DNA of 64,000 nt. It comes from Echinostoma caproni (Eukaryota; Platyhelminthes; Trematoda; Plagiorchiida; Echinostomatidae). Positions 36,901 through 49,190 of the stretch are shown here, piece by piece (the first letter of the stretch is position 1; every line of letters starts with the position of its first letter). Where the stretch lies: positions 22,348 through 86,347 of the forward strand of contig UZAN01039568.1 in the NCBI GenBank assembly GCA_900618425.1, given 5' to 3'. The translations under genes were made by a program, and so were the position numbers. The notes under the pieces are model-generated. The model saw only the letters and a program-made list of their open reading frames with translations, was not told where the DNA came from and made no database searches.

Positions 36901-37556
36901 CCCCCAACATGACAACTTTGTACAAACGAATTCGTGCGCTGACGTCTTGTACGGACAAAAATGTGGGCTTGATGTTGGCCTGGAAATATCAGGCAGTCAG
37001 CAGTTTACCGTCTCCTTGGAACACGGAAGATTTAAAGAGGTTGATTAGAAGTGAAAACAAAATGCCGACAATGTTGACTGTCGGAGTGATTCATTCACGC
37101 CGTTTAGGACGCATATCGTCCTCAACTGGGGCCTGACCGATTAGATACCGATGTCTGTGTGTGTCGGAGTCAGACCGGATAGATTGACAAGGGTAAAATC
37201 CAATCTGAACGCACTCGTCTCTATTGCTCAGTTAAATTTGCTTTCTTAATAGAAGAAACCAACGAAGCATAAGTCAATTGTAGGAATACGAATCTCTGAA
37301 AACAAATTGGTACTACTCTTTAGTAAATTAGATGCAGCTTTTGTCAATGAATTCAAAGATACATTATTTTGTCGATACGATAGCACCCCAACCTTTGGCA
37401 TTTGCGAATATGAATGCGATTCACTATTTATTGTCGTTTATGTAAGCGCCAAGCGCGTCACCGTAAATTATAAAATGCCAGAGTTCACTTTAGGCACACT
37501 TTCGTTCAAAGGGGTTTGTTTTTTCGTCCTCCCACGGCTTTCAAACAATTTGCCTT
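33931..37556. other. No supportable gene
   Basis: AT-rich DNA with scattered frames of 60-90 codons. The 35,858-36,052 plus frame is Lys/Arg/His-rich but has no splice or motif support. Confidence 0.3.
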
Positions 37557-37565
37557 TTAGTAAGC

Positions 37566-37881
37566 GTCGTCGGTAGATTTGGNTTGGCCATAAAGACGGA
37601 TGTTTTTCCCCTTCTCCTCAGTAAACAGCCTCATCAATGATACAAGTTCATTAGCGTTTACGCGGTGAAGTGTATTTTTCATCCGGTACACGATGCATTT
37701 CATAAAATCTGTCGAGTAATTCCCCACTGACTGGGCCATCATCATCAGCATCAAGTAGGAGGCAGTAATGACCGTACGAGCGGTAAAAACGCCACGTGGA
37801 GAACATCTTGCAGTATGCCCCATGATCAATGAACCAATCAACATCCGCCCGCATCGAGTTAGTATCACTGCTACCTCCGGA
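37566..37881 (-). CDS. EF-hand-like exon with a frameshift
   Basis: On the minus strand, acceptor CCGCGTCTCTAACAG opens in phase 0 at 37,881 with SGGSSDTNSMRADVDWFIDH. It continues through RSYGHYCLLLDADDDG, where DADDDGPVSGEL resembles an EF-hand calcium loop (Asp at 1, 3 and 5, Gly at 6; position 12 is Leu rather than Glu), then LLDRFYEMHRVPDEK. The frame ends at 37,651. Near the five-T run at 37,675-37,679 an alternative frame carries on with HRVNANELVSLMRLFTEEKG and RLYGQ. This suggests an indel there: a real mutation or an assembly error, as an N lies at 37,583. The YGxYxxLDxDxxGxxS pattern is reminiscent of the EF-hand region of PP2A B'' regulatory subunits such as PPP2R3C, but that match is from memory and weak. 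Confidence 0.5.
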
Positions 37882-39395
37882 CTGTTAGAGACGCGGTTAA
37901 TAATTAGTCCGGAATTCCGTGCGCATATCTCATTCTTTCATTGAGAAAAATCCCACTGAATAGCAGTTCTTGACACATGGGTAACGGTGCAATATTCAAT
38001 TTGACTAGAGAGAGTTCGCGATTGAACAAATTCATTAAAAATTGTTTTTGAAAGGCAGTTCCACGGATAGCCATAAATGTTTTCAATAATAACCAGTGAG
38101 ATACGATTCCAAATAAAACCAATATCGATGAATGTATGTGTGTATAGATAAACATATCTGACATGATTATCTGCGGATTTTGGTTATTGCCCGATTAAAG
38201 GACTTCTAGCTGAACCCACACCTTCCGGAAGTTCAGAACTAAATTGGAAAGTTCATTGATTACAATTACCATACTCCCTCCAAATTAAATTGGTCTGTGT
38301 GAATGTTGTGCTCCAATAAAGTAGCTGAAACCCTTATAAAAACAAAGATAGGAATTTCGGATAAATAAAGCGGCACCTGCACTTCAATTAATATCAGTTT
38401 TGACCTTGCAGTGTCAAAATCTGGCTACGATCGGGCAAATATCGTATCGCTTATATGTGCATAGACTCAATTCGTATGGTTTTTTGCTACCGACTTCATT
38501 CAGGTGGTCTAACACGCCGCAGTCACTCTTGCGTGGAGTATACCGTGGACGAACCGATACCCTTGACTAAGAGAGTGGAAAATAAAAAATATAGGCAATC
38601 GGCTCCCTGTCAGAAATTAGGCAAAAGTGAGGCTTCAAACATGCAGATTCTCTGTTCATTTGTCCCACTTAGGTGCAAATATTGTCTGCCTGGCCGCCAA
38701 TCAGGATGGTTGTCCTCCATCTATCTATTCTCTCTCTATATATCTGTTGAATACTCTTTTGTGAGTCAACCTTGCGTATCTGGTCATCATCACATTTTGT
38801 GGATTCCCAGTGGTCCTCGAAGCGAACAAATCTCTGGGGGTACACACGAAAAGTGATTTTAGTTTCACTAACTGTATGAATACCTAACGGTAATTCTTTG
38901 TGGTGGAACATTTACTGGTATAAAGCAAAATCAACCCTTGCTTCTCTCTTCTCAAAACAACAAGTTCTTTGAGCTTGAGAGTAAATTCGGTTTAAATCCA
39001 TATTAATCTAATGCGAAACTGTTTTCTATTTCCTGTGAAAGTTATTACATTTTAGCCACTGTCAGTGCTTAAAATTCATTTGCATGGAGTGTTTCTAGTG
39101 TGCATTTTCATTATAGGCTAATATATAATCTGTGTTAAAGCTTTATACTGCTTCGCCAAACATCCTACATCCACCGACAGGACGAGAATTCTATTATGTT
39201 CGAATACATGTGAAACGCCAGAAACTGATTCACATTGTAGTTTGACAACGCAGAAAGACTTGTGGCTTTTACCGGTCTTTCGCAATACACATGCGTGCGA
39301 TGTTTCGCACATACTTGGTACGTTCCGTGACATTTAAAACTTTCAGGAAACCGTAAGATATTTTGTCGGTGTAATCTTTTTATTTTTACTCACAG

Positions 39396-39453
39396 AGAGT
39401 TTATTACTAACCTTGGTTTGCAGAATGAAGGAGGTATTACTGATAATAATAAG
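39396..39453 (+). CDS. Candidate exon with strong splice signals
   Basis: A good acceptor, TTTTTATTTTTACTCACAG, and donor AAG|GTAAAA flank 58 bases. After one base completing a codon they read EFITNLGLQNEGGITDNNK. The phase matches the end of the 31,851-31,893 candidate in one of its frames, so three tentative exons chain together. Function unknown. Confidence 0.35.
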
Positions 39454-40759
39454 GTAAAACATAGGCACAGTTTGTTGGCTATACGTACAGTGTTTTAAAG
39501 GAAATTCAACTAATCGAGCAATTTACATTGTAATTACATCTGATAAGCGCATCAGTGACAGTGTTCACTACACATACTCCTTTTTCGATTCATTTGTGAA
39601 ATTGATAGCAGAGAAGTTTGTGGTTGCTAATTAGTGAACAATTTTTATAATTTTTCAATTAAAGTACTTCAGTCTTGGTAAGCAATCTCGTAGATCTGAC
39701 CGGGCCATTACACCTGTGTTAACCTTGACTTGACAAAAAAATGAGGTTGTGATTCTGGATTACAGTTCGAAAGAAATCGGTCACTTTACATAATGGCTGA
39801 GCGATAAATGCTAATAAACGTCCATAAGGCACGATAATAATGAAACTATAGAAGTGTACAAAATGAGTGAAGTGACGTCGAATTCTTTTTGATGACGGTC
39901 GTATCTAGAACAGTATTTTGATCTCCAAACCTCGAAGTAAAACCAAGGCTCTAGGTTGAAGATATGGTATACGGGCTAAGAGAATGTAACCCTCAACGGT
40001 CAACGATCATCTATAACAGCAGTTTTCAGATTCGTATTCGACAAGCAGAGATGTATCAATCAGGAACTCATCACTGGAGTAGACCAAAAATAAATGTCTT
40101 CCTGAATTCAGATACATTTCAAATTATGATTTGAAAAATACAAAACAGAAATCAATAAAAGTGAATACCATCCTTTACTGAATATGCAGTCTCTAGCAAA
40201 ATCTGAAAGATTGATATAGTTAACTGGAGAAGAGTGATGACCAAATTCATTGTTTGCACAATGATGCACCTTTCCAAATGAGTTTTCGGACGAGCAGGTC
40301 TACTAGGAAACCGGCTACACAGTAAGAAAAATGCAAATCAAGTTTTTGCGTTCGCATTCCTAATTATCTCTGTCATACCACACATAGACATACAAACACT
40401 GAAGTAGTGTAACGGATCTGCATCACTTATAAATACGAGTTCTTCCCTAGTATGGTACCACGGGTGGTTGGACGTATGGCGTGGATGACGACATGCGCGG
40501 GGTTAAACACAATGCGAGTTCTTTAACGCTTGATGAATGACGACAATGTGTCAGGCAGCTGGAGTCCGTACTGAGTCGATTTGCTAATCAACACTGACGG
40601 ATAATAATACGCGAGGCTGGTGTGTTTGGACCAGACTGGTTAGGGGTGTGAATCAATTCTGAGTGTCCGATAGAAGACTATGTTGGTTTGATGGATAGGC
40701 ATGCCGTTGATGATTCATACATTTGATAAACTTGCACCAAACAACCCGGCCATTTCTAG

Positions 40760-40931
40760 ATTCGCTATAAAGACGGAAAACGCAATGCCTTCTATCAATA
40801 TCATTATTAAACAAAAGAGCCAAAAAAGCTTGTTGAAAATACGAATTTATAATTTATTTACGGAAACCAGTAATAGGAATGTCACTACGATCACTCTGAA
40901 CTATCTGCATCAAAGCAGAGAAGTGCGCGAG
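40760..40931 (+). CDS. Candidate exon
   Basis: Following CCATTTCTAG, the frame FAIKTENAMPSINIIIKQKS... to LNYLHQSREVRE is open for 57 codons and ends at GAG|GTAAAT. It is Lys/Asn-rich and could be chance. No family is recognised. Confidence 0.25.
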
Positions 40932-43900
40932 GTAAATATTCGGTGACTGCTTACGTCGATCCCCGAATACAATTATTGATATTTGAAGTATAAACTATTT
41001 GTCCTGTTTTCATTCTTGGTAATCGCTTTTGCGGTCTAATCAGTCTTCGAAAAAAATTCATATACAGGAACACAAACTAAGATGAGAAGGATAAACATAT
41101 TTTAATGTATCGAGTACCACACACTTTGTAACCAACAAATTCATTTTTAATTTTGGTTCCTCAGTTCACTCTATTCTGACTGCATGGAGTACTGCTTTGT
41201 TTTCCTACAACACATTTTTATTTCGGCTTTACTGACATATTGATTTAAACATGTAAGTTGTCTGCTCCGTGCGACCAGTCACAAGGGGCGCCCAGAAAGA
41301 CAAACAAAATGTGTTACTAAGTAACAGTTTCAGAATGAGACGAAGATAAACAAATTTAGCTATCGAAAGACAAAACTTCACTTTATCCCAAAGTCCTCTA
41401 TATGTTTTCCCATCCTAAAACCATGCTGAATTATCCGGTCTAAAAACAAATTCCACAATTCGTTGTACTGTTTTGCTACGAAAGAAAACGTTAACGGTCT
41501 CGTGTGGATAAACTGATAAGCTAACATGAAACTATGTTATTTAAAAAGCAACTGATTCCCTTTTCGAACCAAGTAATTCGCTTCTTCATAAAAGATTCAT
41601 AATCTCTCCTGTGAATTATACAAATGTTAGAATTCAAACCTTCATGACAAAACCTATTCCTATCGTTTAGTTGTGTAGAATGACCAGAAATTTAGTCCAC
41701 ATTCCCTACCGCTAACTTACGAAACGTTGCGTAATTAATCACATTAAGAAACTCACAAGTTTCTCTCCTGAAGAATATTGCGCAAATTAGTTCTGCATTC
41801 GCGAAAGGCAACCCAGTTACGAAATGAGATGCTAAGTTACTTTAAACTTTTTTTTTACTTCTGGAGAGCGGTTTCCGTTTCTATTTGTCTCATAATAATA
41901 GGTTTTATTTAATGTATGAGAAATGTATATGGCTCAGGCTTACTTTGTGACCCATTCTCGTGGATGGCTTCGAAATATAAATGAATTAGAGGAAAAAATT
42001 GAAAAGTGACCGTGGTTCCACCGAGGAAAGTACCACTGTTGAGCTTACATATCCCGATGTCTAGCAGCGATAAAATCATTCACACGGATGCCTCACAGTG
42101 AGCCCCATGCTGACAGGCACACACAGCACACACCTAAACCCACTTTCCAACTGAGCAAACACAAATGCCTGAACTCGTAATGCACCTACGAACCGTACAA
42201 CAAACTAGGTGGTCTAACCACAAACCATGTGCGTCAACGAAACAGTTCCGGATCACGGACAGAGTGATGTGAACGTGAGCTTGTCCAACAAGTGCTTCAG
42301 AGATTAAACAGAATGTGTGATGTTTGGTTGGGATTATTCACAAACACATTGGGGATGATGACGGACACTTCGGTGGCATTGTTTTACCCCAATGTGATCC
42401 TTATATGAACGCACTTCAAGCATAAATTGCAGGGGCTTAAGCACAAGAATATAATTGTGGCTTTTCTGCTTAAACATTCTAGGACGTAAATATTTATACC
42501 AATCTCAACTGAAATTTCTATCAGTCAACTTAAGGCCACTGTTCGACTAAAATTGACCTCTCGAAATTCTGAATAGTTGATGATAAAACTGTCCAGTCGA
42601 TTTTCAAACAACTGCATTCACGTCAATAACCCCCGAAGTGTTTTGTGGTCCCTTGTCTGGGGCCGCTTTTCCAACTTTCTGAGCGTTCATGCTTTCGTAC
42701 AGGAATTCCGGTCTAGGCTTTTTCAGAGCAGTTTAGTGCTCTCTCGCTCTCTATGGACCCATCCACCCCACGTACATCGTGTCTTCCCGATTTTGTTGAC
42801 CTACAAGAAACATGAATTGTCAGTTACGCCAAAAAGGATTTCCTGTTCCCAAAGCGGCTGATTCGCTGTGCCACTATAACCACCAAACCTATCCCTGCGC
42901 GGTCATATTTTTGTTTTGGATTTCTTGTACTATGTTATCTGCCTCTCTGAAACAATGAATAAGCCCAATAAATTGGATTTGTGAACACCGCACAGATTAG
43001 ATGATCTGACCTCATTTGACCAGGAAAAATAACTGACATGGAGTGAAGAAAACAAATTAAACTGATAAGACGCTCTTTACAAAAGCATTTCTGGAAGGTT
43101 AATAGGAGGATTTTTGTTCAATAAAATACTATAATAATCTTTATTGTGTTTATGTACAATTCCAATATGAGAAGCACCTATGCAAAAAATGAACCTTTTA
43201 AAATGGTTTTCACGAAATGATAAGTGCCACCAAAACGAAACTCAAAGAATACAAAATGCGACACGGGGGTGCATCCGGACATGGTCGAAACCCGAGGCGA
43301 ATTCCTAGCTCGAATCCATTACCAGTCGCGATCGGTCGGAAGTGAACTGATTTCGTAAGACGGTCGATTAAGCTTTTAATTCATCAAATCCTTGATATAG
43401 ATCAGGCTCGTTTATTTTTTAGCACTAACGACGTCTTTTCATCCACCCTACTCACTACTCATATCCCACTAGTCTTGAGTTGAATGCATACTCTGATGAT
43501 CACTGTACGCGATATTATTCAATGGTCTTTCGAAGTTTAAAAAGCAGTGACCTTGGCATCCCTATGGACCGACATTATAAAACCAAGACAATTGAAGGAT
43601 ACCACACAAGAGACTAATGCTTGAACGAGTCGGAAAGTGGGCTAATCCAGCCCCAAAATTTATCGGTTCCATTTGTCAAGCCCCGTTTGTACCATGATTT
43701 CGTGCACAAAAACGTTCACCAGATTTGAGATTACGAAAAGATGGTGTGCACGTTTCAGAACACAGAAAGCATTTTACTTCTGGGTTGAGTAAATGAGCAT
43801 GGACTTCGTATTGACAAAATTTCACTACCATGAAACCAATCACGTATGAATTGAGTGCTCAAGGTCAATTGGAAAAATGATTCCTCGTATATTCTGCTGA

Positions 43901-44323
43901 TTATTCAACTGAAATTTACTTGGACTTCAAATTGCTCTAGGGCTCTATCTATATTATATGAATTTGCAGTGCAAAAGATTTGCTATTAGCTATTTGTTTC
44001 TCGTATAAGTAATAATAAATAAGTTTGGAGACTTAGTTGTTATGTTTGCAATAACCTGGGCTAGGCTTAGACAAACAATTGAGAGTTTACTGCAGGCAGC
44101 AGAAAAAACGGGCACCTCATTCATACGGAGGTGACAAATCAAACAACAGTTATTTACAACCGCGTGTCGCGTGGTGAGCACATGAAAAACTTCAGGCGGA
44201 TCAGACAACCGTCTTTTCTCTTAGAATTTCTAATAGTTTGTACGGCTTTTCGGAGTTCATTTTTTCAGTTCGAATTTTTTCTCAACGGCTCTTCCATTAC
44301 ATGCGTGACTTGTTGAATTTCAG

Positions 44324-44473
44324 GTTGGTGTGTGTGAAGTTGAACCCGGACAACCGAAAGTTCAATTCGACCAAAGATCTATTTTCTTGATTAAAATGAG
44401 ATTGGAATGGGTCCACATACACAGTTACACTTCGCATTCGGAATTCGTTAAGCCAGATGAAAGAATAAAGTAA
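44324..44473 (+). CDS. Candidate exon abutting the Penelope-like element
   Basis: Acceptor GACTTGTTGAATTTCAG is followed in phase 0 by VGVCEVEPGQPKVQFDQRS and about 30 more codons (LEWVHIHSY, EFVKPDERIK). The frame ends at TAA (44,471-44,473), the very first bases of the left inverted arm of the element. The stop may therefore have been supplied by the insertion. AATAAA lies at 44,464-44,469. Confidence 0.3.
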   Translation, partial: VGVCEVEPGQPKVQFDQRSIFLIKMRLEWVHIHSYTSHSEFVKPDERIK

Positions 44474-44747
44474 GACTAAAGTCGAAACGCGAAGAAATTT
44501 CTTTTCGATATCTCGCTTCAGGCATTTACATATATAGTTCGATTAGTCAGTAGATTAATACAAGGCCTAGGCTGATGTGGATTGAATGTATGTGTGCAAA
44601 GTTATCTGTTGACAACAAGCTGTGGGATCACGATAATTGGATAGGGAAAAGTGGAATGAAAAATGTGAGAACTGGAGAGGATATGAAATGTGTTAGTCCA
44701 GAGTGAATAAAATATGTGTGAACGTTTGCGAAAGAGACTGTGAATGG
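44471..44747 (+). repeat. Left inverted arm of Penelope-like element
   Basis: 277 bases whose reverse complement recurs at 45,329-45,605 with about six mismatches by eye. It starts TAAGACTAAAG and ends GACTGTGAATGG. In the sense of the left half-ORF it is the 3' untranslated end. Confidence 0.9.
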
Positions 44748-45328
44748 TCGACAGTGGACACACGCCTCGTTGTGTGTTCGATATAACAAGCACTACAAGT
44801 GCACGTGAATTGATATAGAACAAAGGATTGAGACTGATGGGGCAGTTTATCTTTAAGCTGTTGAGCAATGAATGGCCTAGTCCTGGATGAGAGTCCTAAA
44901 TGCGCCACGGGAAAACATTTTGGAATGGCTTTGGATAACCGATATTCCAGGATTTCTAATTCCTTGTCTCCTTTGAAGGAGACGAGGCGTTTGTCTAAGA
45001 GAATATCTGGACACGGTCCGGCCGCCCTTCGAAAAGGAACAGTGAGAAGCCTAAACAGCTCAATCCTACAACATTTGGTCGACAGTGGACACAGGATTGA
45101 CCCAGAAACATCATTTACAAGTTTCCCCACTACACCTAAGAACCACGCCAAAGGATTACATAGAAAGTTCCTGACAACTGCGGAAGCCATAGCAATTAAA
45201 ATCATGAAGCCGGAGTTGTGCAAGCAACGTAATCTGGTTCAGTCTCTGATGTTACCATGGCCATAATAACATTTACCCATATCTCTCTATGTGACACCTA
45301 TCCTCTCCCTCTCGTTTCTCCCCACTCC

Positions 45329-45605
45329 CCATTCACAGTCTCTTTCGCAAACGTTCACACATACTTTATTCACTCTGGACTAACACATTTCATATCCTCT
45401 CCAGTTCTCACATTTTTCATTCCACTTTTCCCTATCCAATTATCGTGATCCCACAGCTTGTTGTCAACAGATAACTTTGCACACATACATTCAATCCACA
45501 TCAGCCTAGACCTTGTATTAATCTACTGACTAATCGAACTATATATGTAAATGCCTGAAGCGGGATATCAAAAAGAAATTTCTTCGCGTTTCGACTTTGA
45601 TCTTA
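45329..45605 (-). repeat. Right inverted arm of Penelope-like element
   Basis: The counterpart of the left arm in opposite orientation. It begins about 70 bases after the stop codon of the plus-strand half-ORF and runs to TTTGATCTTA. Confidence 0.9.
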
Positions 45606-48600
45606 TGTGTCAGTGGGAATATTTTACGATGTGAAAAAAAGTAAGAATAGCATAAAATGGGTATAAATGAAGCACCATACAATTTGAGTGATTAGTATCC
45701 CAGCCAGACCAGGTACAGGCCGAAGTGAGAAAAGAAGGTAAGTTTTCACAAGTTTTACGGGCTTCACGCAGGAAACAGCAGTCGAGTGATGTAACGGGAA
45801 ACCGGTACGCCAAGGTGGCTAGCAGGCAAAAAAACATGTGTGAATGAATTATCAACTCACACTCCGTCGAGCAGTTACACTCCACCAAAGGTAAATAACA
45901 GTGTTTGAAGACTTTACTGGTGTGCAGTGATGGGATGAGTGATGGGCAAGTGAAATATGAGCACAATTGAGAAGATTACAAATGTGAAAGTAGAACCAGT
46001 GTAAATCTCACTTGGAACCAATTATAACGTCGTCAGGAAAGGTAGTTAATCGTTTTTGAGCCATAGACCGTGACCACAAACGCAATAGCAGTAAAAGGGG
46101 AACGGAGGTAAGTAACTGGACCTCGTGGGACCTTATGACAGGCGGAGTGAGATGCTGATTTATGCTGGTTGCGGGTAGCGCAAATGGACAAGCACTGATT
46201 GTGATCCGTCAAGGACAAATCTGTTGATTAATGTGCGAATCGGAAAGGAAAACAGTTACAAAGAATCGGTTCAAATAAACTCATTGCGGCGATCGCGAAA
46301 ACATTCACGACAAGCTTTATCAAACGATTTAGTGGATAGTACATAGCATGCTAAAATGCCCGTCGTCTGAGTCCATTCACTGATGCCTTTGAACAGTTGA
46401 ATGGGCTAATCCAAACTTGATACTATAAAATTACTAAGTGAACTGTTGTGAAGAAACGGTTTAGATGTAGCTTGGTTAAGACGTTTTGAGCCAAAACCGT
46501 TGAGCCAAATACAACATAGTCTTTGTTGGTTACAATAAAATGGTCCTGAACTGCGTTATTTCCACTGGTATTATGTTTGGAGAGGAATACAAACAGTCCA
46601 GTCAGGTAAGTGGCACACGCTGCAGAAATGAGGCCGGTAATCTATAGGGTGAGAATGTGGAACGCTTAAATTGCGAAGTGACTTGTTTTTGGTCGATCCA
46701 CTCCGGAAAGTCAGAGGATTTAAATGAAGATTAGTAAAATTATATTTAAAAGTGGAAGCCTGATTGTATGCCTAAAATACTCTGGATAGATAATCAAAAA
46801 TTACTTTAGTAAGTTTGCGTACTGGACGCCGGGTTCTGTTGACTTGCGAGGTTTATTAGGGCAATTCGCATAAAAGTGAATAAGAATATGAAGTGAAAAA
46901 TTAAGAATCGATGGCCCGGACAACATATTGTTTTGATTGATATTTATTGATCTGGACGGATTATCCTTCAAACTTTACCATCACACGCAGTCCTCGATTC
47001 ATTAAAATAATCTTACACATCGAGAGCGCCAGTTACGATTTTCGCACTCCTTATAGCTCAGTGGTGGCGAATATTCTAAGTCCTATCCAGGATCCTAACT
47101 GTGCAACGGTTGCAAGGTAGGTTTGTGTTACCACTGTGCCAACCACCTCACACCGGGGTTGAACAGAATCACCAACTCAGCTTATTTCAAATTTCGTCAT
47201 TTTGGACAGTTAGTCAGTTACCGGCGAGCTCTAAGGTGAGCGAAACTCAAGTCTAGTGCTTCCCGACTGTGTGTTTGACTGACGTAATTAAGGATTATGC
47301 GTGAAGTTGAAGTTCAACAGATGATCAGTCCCGATCAATATCATCTATCCTACACCACTACTCACAATTTACTGTTAGTTAAATTAAGATAAACACGATA
47401 TTTCATTGTGAATGTGACTCATTTTGCATCTTACATGTAATTTTTCAAAAATTTGATTGATCGTCGGTTTCACCTACTCAGTTGCATTCTCTCCAATTTC
47501 TCAACCGATGTTACCAATGAATCGGAAAATCGTACTCTATTTGTTGAAAATCCTGCATGCATCCGATGAGTATTGGCTCCAAATCCGAGTTTACCAAGGA
47601 TATGTGCACAAAAGGGAGTAAAGGTTTATTCTTTCACCGCTCTAATTCTACTCTGACATTAAAAGTAGTATGACTTTTCTGGACCTGTATTCACCGCCTT
47701 TTACAATGATAGTGTGTTCGGGGTGGATGAGAAGTTGAAACGGAGCACCAGGATGATGATTTGAACCCTGTCCAAATTAAACAGTTGGGTTGAGAATAAC
47801 CAAATCCAGTTCCACGTTTTCACTCTCACTGTTAGACTAATGCGAACTTTTGGATCGAACTTGTACTAGCCATAAGCCGAACCCCGTTTATCAACGGAAA
47901 ATCTGTGTTATTAGTATCAGAAAACACGAACTTACGCGTGCAGCTTGTTCAAGCGACCACACCACCACTCACATTTTACTATAACCTTATCTCACTCGCG
48001 TTTGTGAGTTTCCATTGAACGCGTGTGGCTTGAACCCCGTATCAGAGATTAGTCATTTGATTAATGGTTCAGCCTTGTGGCCGGACGGTGACACATGCAT
48101 ACGGACTGGTTGCCTTAAGACCGGTACCAAATAAATTTCGTGGTCGGTCCGAGACTGAATCATTAACTGATGACACATTGTCGTCAACATACAACACAAA
48201 ACTAATGTGAATGTTTAACGAAATCGACCAGTCACTTGCTTTCAGGCGTGCACCGAAGTCGGTTATGATAAACCGGGTTTCATCTGGGTCAACTGATTTT
48301 GATTTGAGATTTTTCCAAGAGACCTGAAAACATGCACACTGAATACAAGACCTAGTGATAAAAAAGGAACCTACTCAGTGGTATTCACCAGTCAAAATGA
48401 AGGCTATAAACCGCGTGGGATAAATAAACTCTGATAATTTGAAGCAACAGTGCAAACAACAACAAAGAACTATACTGGATTATAGAATCCTTCAAAATTA
48501 TTTAAAATTGGCATCTGTATTTAATCTTCACACCTCAGAATCGCTGATTTTGAGTCCATCCACACCTTCGCAGTGTTATTCTCCGCAAGAAAAGAAAAAT

Positions 48601-48869
48601 ATACACACATTACTAACCAAATAAACCATGAAAAACGCCATTGCATCTCCTTTCTTCCTTAGCATATTTTTATGTCACAACGACACCGGAAAAGACGTGT
48701 CAATATACCATTTATTTGACCTCAGAGTTTCAAAGTGAACGCTACATAGCATTGCAACGATTTGATGGCAAATTCATAACTGACATAGTCCTTCAATCTG
48801 ACCCAACTTGAGTCAGAAATACCAAATTCTAAATCCGGGAACTTGATTATGCTTAAATTCTATTCAAAA
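45606..48869. other. Intergenic or intronic DNA with two very tentative plus exons
   Basis: A 34-bp candidate at 45,704-45,737 reads PDQVQAEVRKE before a strong donor, AAG|GTAAGT. An open stretch near 46,510-46,605 (MVLNCVISTG to EEYKQSSQ) ends at CAG|GTAAGT. Neither has a convincing partner exon. The rest shows nothing clear. Confidence 0.2.
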
Positions 48870-49190
48870 TTACAAATCGATCAATTTATTTGGAACACGT
48901 ACATCTAAGTGTGTTTTTAATTCTTCCACTATCGCTACGGACTCTTCGCGTCTGCTATCATCCTGCAATACATGTACCCCCTGTCTGGACGTGACACATG
49001 TTAGGAGAGCAATCATAAATGAGAGATTTTTTTCGAGCAATTCGCCTACCAAGATCTGTGATGTGGCTTTTGTGCATATCACTGTAATAGCATTTACCCC
49101 AAACAGTCTCGATTGTTCTTATCCCATGTATGTAACGGGCCAAACAAAACAAACCCTCGACGTCAGGTTCAATCAATCTATAGAACAATT
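48870..49190 (-). CDS. 3' coding end of an unassigned minus-strand gene
   Basis: After acceptor GTACAATTGTTCTATAG the minus strand reads LIEPDVEGLFCLARYIHGIR and TIETVW. From about 49,082 a different frame gives ILVGELLEKNLSFMIALL, QGVHVLQDDSRREES and EELKTHLDVRVPNKLIDL, ending with TAA at 48,870. Both parts look like real protein, yet joining them needs either a frameshift near 49,090 (TGGGGTAAATGC) or a 16-base intron, which is too short. So there is either an indel or a misjudged exon edge. The gene would continue upstream at 49,497-49,671. No family is recognised. The leucine-rich helical second part might be a repeat-type scaffold, which is a guess. Confidence 0.45.

Larger units (their letters stand above)
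37904..44323. other. Mostly unassigned DNA, a few tentative exons
   Basis: Frames at 37,904-38,164 (minus), 38,455-38,856 (plus) and 42,577-42,861 (plus) lack motifs or clear splice signals. A short repeat-like stretch near 43,260-43,390 shares the string GGTYGAAACCCGAG with 50,594-50,610 and may be a dispersed repeat. Confidence 0.3.
44471..45605. mobile_element. Penelope-like element, GIY-YIG region, rearranged head to head
   Basis: Penelope-like retroelements encode an RT followed by a GIY-YIG endonuclease. Here the minus strand (about 44,960-44,750) carries the first half: RTRPFIAQQLKDKLPH, then YQFTCTCSACYIEHTTRRV, the CxCxxxYIGxTTR core with Glu in place of the Gly of YIG. The plus strand (44,984-45,259) carries the second half: TRRLSKRISGH, SSILQHLVDSGH, FLTTAEAIAIK and ending LVQSLMLPWP, the typical C-terminus. 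An 18-bp near-palindrome (44,966-44,983) is the divergent junction. The 3' untranslated parts form 277-bp inverted arms at both ends. A 17-bp string with GTCGAC occurs at both 44,745 and 45,076. The RT domain is absent, so the unit cannot move on its own. Confidence 0.85.

Noticed and set aside
44693..45223. The whole 176-codon minus frame as one protein
   Set aside because: Only the part from about 44,965 to 44,750 matches the Penelope-like domain. The upstream portion is antisense to the plus-strand half and the end is antisense to the 3' untranslated arm.
47040..47160. A tRNA-like TAGCTCAGTGG stretch
   Set aside because: No matching B-box or T-arm at the expected distance; it looks partly tRNA-like on both strands, so chance is likely.
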